NCBI GenBank assembly: GCA_025345505.1 | Contig: JANVCC010000018.1 | Coordinates: forward strand, 7,426,316 to 7,490,315 | DNA: 64,000 nt | DNA from: Todiramphus chloris collaris | Lineage: Eukaryota; Chordata; Aves; Coraciiformes; Alcedinidae | Direction of reading: 5' to 3' | In this document: one piece after another, positions 61,425 through 64,000 of the stretch | How positions within the stretch are numbered: position 1 is the stretch's first letter | Layout: every line of letters starts with the position of its first letter | Position numbers and translations under genes: made by a program | Notes under the pieces: generated by a model | Seen by the model: the letters and a program-made list of their open reading frames with translations, nothing else | Databases searched by the model: none | What the model was told of the DNA's origin: nothing

Positions 61425-62040
61425 ACTGGGAACAACCTGGAGAGTGGTTTTGAAGAAAAGACCACAGGGTCCTGGGTGACAGAGAGCTGATTGTGAGCCA
61501 GCAGTGTGCTTTTGTGACAAATAGCATAATGGGCGACATTAGGGGCAGCATCACCAGCAGATCAAAGGAGGGGATCCTTCTCTACTCAGCACTGCTGAGC
61601 CAGTATTTAGTGCTGTACGATTTCTGGGCTCCCCAGTACAAGAGAGATGGACATAGTGGAGTGAGTCCAGAGCAGGACTATGAAAATTATTAAAGTATTG
61701 GAACAGCTGTCATGCAAGTTGAGGCTGAGAGGGCTGGGGCTGTAAAGCCTGGAACAGAGGAGCCTGAGGGGGGTGTCTCATTGATGTGTGTAAATATAAA
61801 AATACCTGATGAGGGGAGGAAAGAAGATGGAGCCAGACTTTTCTCAATGGCAACTGAATAAAAGACAAGATGCTATGGGCACAAAATTAATTACAGAATC
61901 ATTGTTTAAACATAAGATTTTTTTTTTTTTTTAATTATTTTTTTATTGTGCAGGTGGTCAAACAATAAAACAGGTTGCACAGAGATATTGTAGAGTCTTC
62001 ATCCTTGGAGATACTCAAACTAAACTGCTAAATATGGCTT
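61425..62040 (+). mobile_element. Decayed CR1 LINE fragment
   Basis: Reads the ORF2 C-terminal part of a CR1 in broken frames: GGGTCCTGGGTGACAGAGAG, GAGCCAGCAGTGTGCTTTTG, CTCTACTCAGCACTGCTGAG, TTTCTGGGCTCCCCAGTACA, AGGCTGAGAGGGCTGGGGCT, and near its end GCACAGAGATATTGTAGAGT followed by TCCTTGGAGATACTCAAAC. A T-rich insertion at about 61918-61950 splits it. The 3' terminus with octamer repeats is absent or unrecognisable. It is more diverged than the CR1 at 40711-41436. Confidence 0.85.
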
Positions 62041-64000
62041 GGTTAAAGCAATCTTTCAAAAGCCTAACAAATATGGGCTCTAATTCTTGTAGCTGTGTAA
62101 GTTGTATAAACTTAATATGACTGAGAAGCAACCACCTTTTAGACTAATGAGCAGAACTTTTGTAGTCCTTCAAAGGGTTGATTTGAGTCTACATGCCATA
62201 TTTGGCATATGATAAGATTAATATCTCCAAACAAATAGTTTTTACAGAATTAGATGCGTGATACTGTAAATCATTGAAAGAACTCTGTATTTAGTATGCA
62301 AGTAAACTGAGCAATTAAAAACTTAATGGAGAGGGGCATGACAGGCAATAGGAGACTAAATGATAAAATCTATAGCTTCTGATTAGATTCAAATGATGGA
62401 GAGCCATGACTTCTATTCTTTGGGTTCCAACACTTTGACAACTCTGTTCTATTTATTTCATAGCGTAACACCTTCCTTTTTCTCATGCTGTTTTGGATAA
62501 ATAAACCTGGAGAACAAACTCCGTGTAAGGTCAGGCTTTATGTCTGTCCCAGGCTGAATGAGGACAGTCTTGAAAGAGGAAGAGGAATCAGGAAGAGTCT
62601 GAGTTTAGTATCCATCCAGTAAAGGAAAAGAATATGATACCAGACTGAAGAGATAAATACTGTTTTGGAAAAATAAAAATAGCTCATACCTAGAAAGCAA
62701 TAGTATGTAAAACAGTTTGAAATCTGAGCATAGGCTGGAAGACACTTGCTTAAAAGATTTACTTGGAGTAACTATAGCATTTGTAAAAATCGAAGCCTGC
62801 TTATAGGTAATTCAAAACAGAAAAGAAGGCTAAATTTATCAACTAAATTGTTTGCTGCAAATACTTCTCCCAACTCTTTCTTCTGTACCTAATTGGCTAT
62901 TAATAATGCATGGAAATGCTGAGACACTTAAAGAATCATGTAACAGGCATTCCATTATGTAATTAAGAATCATTAACTATATTAATGACTTTTCTTATTC
63001 TTATATTGTTTATTGATGAGTAATGCTTTATGTCAGGAATATACTTTCAAACTTCCCTGCACTTCTGAAAAAGATACATCTTGCTTATCTAACTCCCGCA
63101 GGTAATTCACACAAAAGATTTGGTCTGAATAAATCTTGAGGAAGCTCGAACAAAAGCCAGATGACTAGATCACACCTCACTGGAGGATTAAGAAAAATAA
63201 AGATTGGCAAACCTAATATTTTTAGATAGCGACTAGAAAGCTTAGAGTGGCTCAAGGGGAAAAAATGCAACCATGTATGTGCATGGGCAGAATACATATG
63301 AGATGAGAAGACTGCTGCAGAAGAACTCTAGGACTGCCAATATGAAAATCACAGATTTTAGCATCTGCCATGTGAAAATTCTGGTCACATGAGTTAAATC
63401 TGTCAAAGCCTGACAAAACTTGTACTGTTTGCTATATAATGAGCACAATATTCCATCAAGAAGTTGTTGATATTGAGCCCTCCTGTTTTTATTTTTTTTA
63501 GTGACTTTTGGGGGGGGGATCTTGATATTCTAACTACATATTAGGAGAAGCATATTAAAATCCTCTTCTTTGAATATTCTAAAGGGTGTTGCTACCCACT
63601 AAGTCTTTGTAGTCATCAGTAGCTGGCCAGTGCTGCTGCATGGTTATGTAGATGAAGATTTTCATGTACTGTAAAGATGTTAAATTTTATTACATTTCTT
63701 TTATGTTAAAAGTTAAATTTAAAACAATGGAAAAAAACCAGATTATTCCAACTGGTAAAAGGCTGATCAGTAGTTGGATGGAGGATGCTCAAGGTTGCAT
63801 GCTAGTGTATGACTTCCATACCAAACTCTGATACTCCTTGTGTTGAACGTCAAAATGGCATGAAAGCAAAAATTCAGAAAAGCTATCCACGGAAATCAAG
63901 CAGGGTGGTCAGAGTATGGCAGATTGATCTGATAGACTCTTCTGTGGTTTAAGAAAGAAGAGCTTTTTCCATGGAATTACAGTGCTCAGCACAAGATATT
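62041..64000. other. AT-rich single-copy DNA, no gene seen
   Basis: The last 2 kb show no recognised transposon or gene. A G-run of nine lies near 63510-63518. Minus-strand frames at 63085-63448 are short and overlap in two phases. Confidence 0.42.

Noticed and set aside
1-64000. CRISPR array, prokaryotic operon, tRNA or rRNA genes
   Set aside because: No regularly spaced repeats with unique spacers, no dense coding, and no recognisable tRNA or rRNA sequence. The repeats present are eukaryotic transposons and microsatellites.

Overview
The window looks like bird nuclear DNA. Three things point there. CR1 LINE fragments of several subfamilies end in the diagnostic 3' octamer (variants of ATTCTATG). 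Solo LTRs of familiar avian endogenous-retrovirus types are present. The rest is AT-rich single-copy DNA with pentanucleotide microsatellites. I cannot name the order or species. Two runs of exactly ten N (17971-17980, 32451-32460) are assembly gap placeholders, both inside pentanucleotide repeats.

I found no intact host protein-coding gene, RNA gene, CpG island or CRISPR array. The only long reading frames with recognisable protein content are broken copies of the CR1 ORF2 reverse transcriptase. The window is best read as a gene desert or the inside of a large intron.

Layout: 1-2245 single-copy DNA; 2246-4362 a 2.1 kb plus-strand CR1 whose RT frame is still open for 524 codons; 4363-13072 single copy; 13073-13560 a degraded minus-strand LTR; 14461-15238 a second minus-strand LTR of another family; 16556-16850 a CR1 3' stub; 17904-18030 a CTCTT microsatellite with a gap; 18071-18590 a plus-strand solo LTR with a 5-bp target duplication; 18600-26790 single copy; 26957-28828 two minus-strand CR1s plus an LTR scrap; 29870-30970 old CR1 relics in opposite orientations; 31625-31710 a near-perfect hairpin; 32404-32507 a second pentanucleotide array with a gap; 40669-42217 a CR1 next to a 39-bp direct repeat; 43755-43845 a short minus-strand CR1 3' end; 45206-47728 one CR1 split by another; 51848-52217 an unidentified broken coding-like stretch; 60348-61042 a solo LTR of the same family as the one at 14461; 61425-62040 a decayed CR1.

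The genes do not work together as a pathway. The story is insertion and decay of transposons. The most notable points are the nested CR1 pair, the 26-bp-arm hairpin, the direct repeat beside a CR1 5' end, and the paired gap-bearing microsatellites. I did not find a convincing undescribed biological system.
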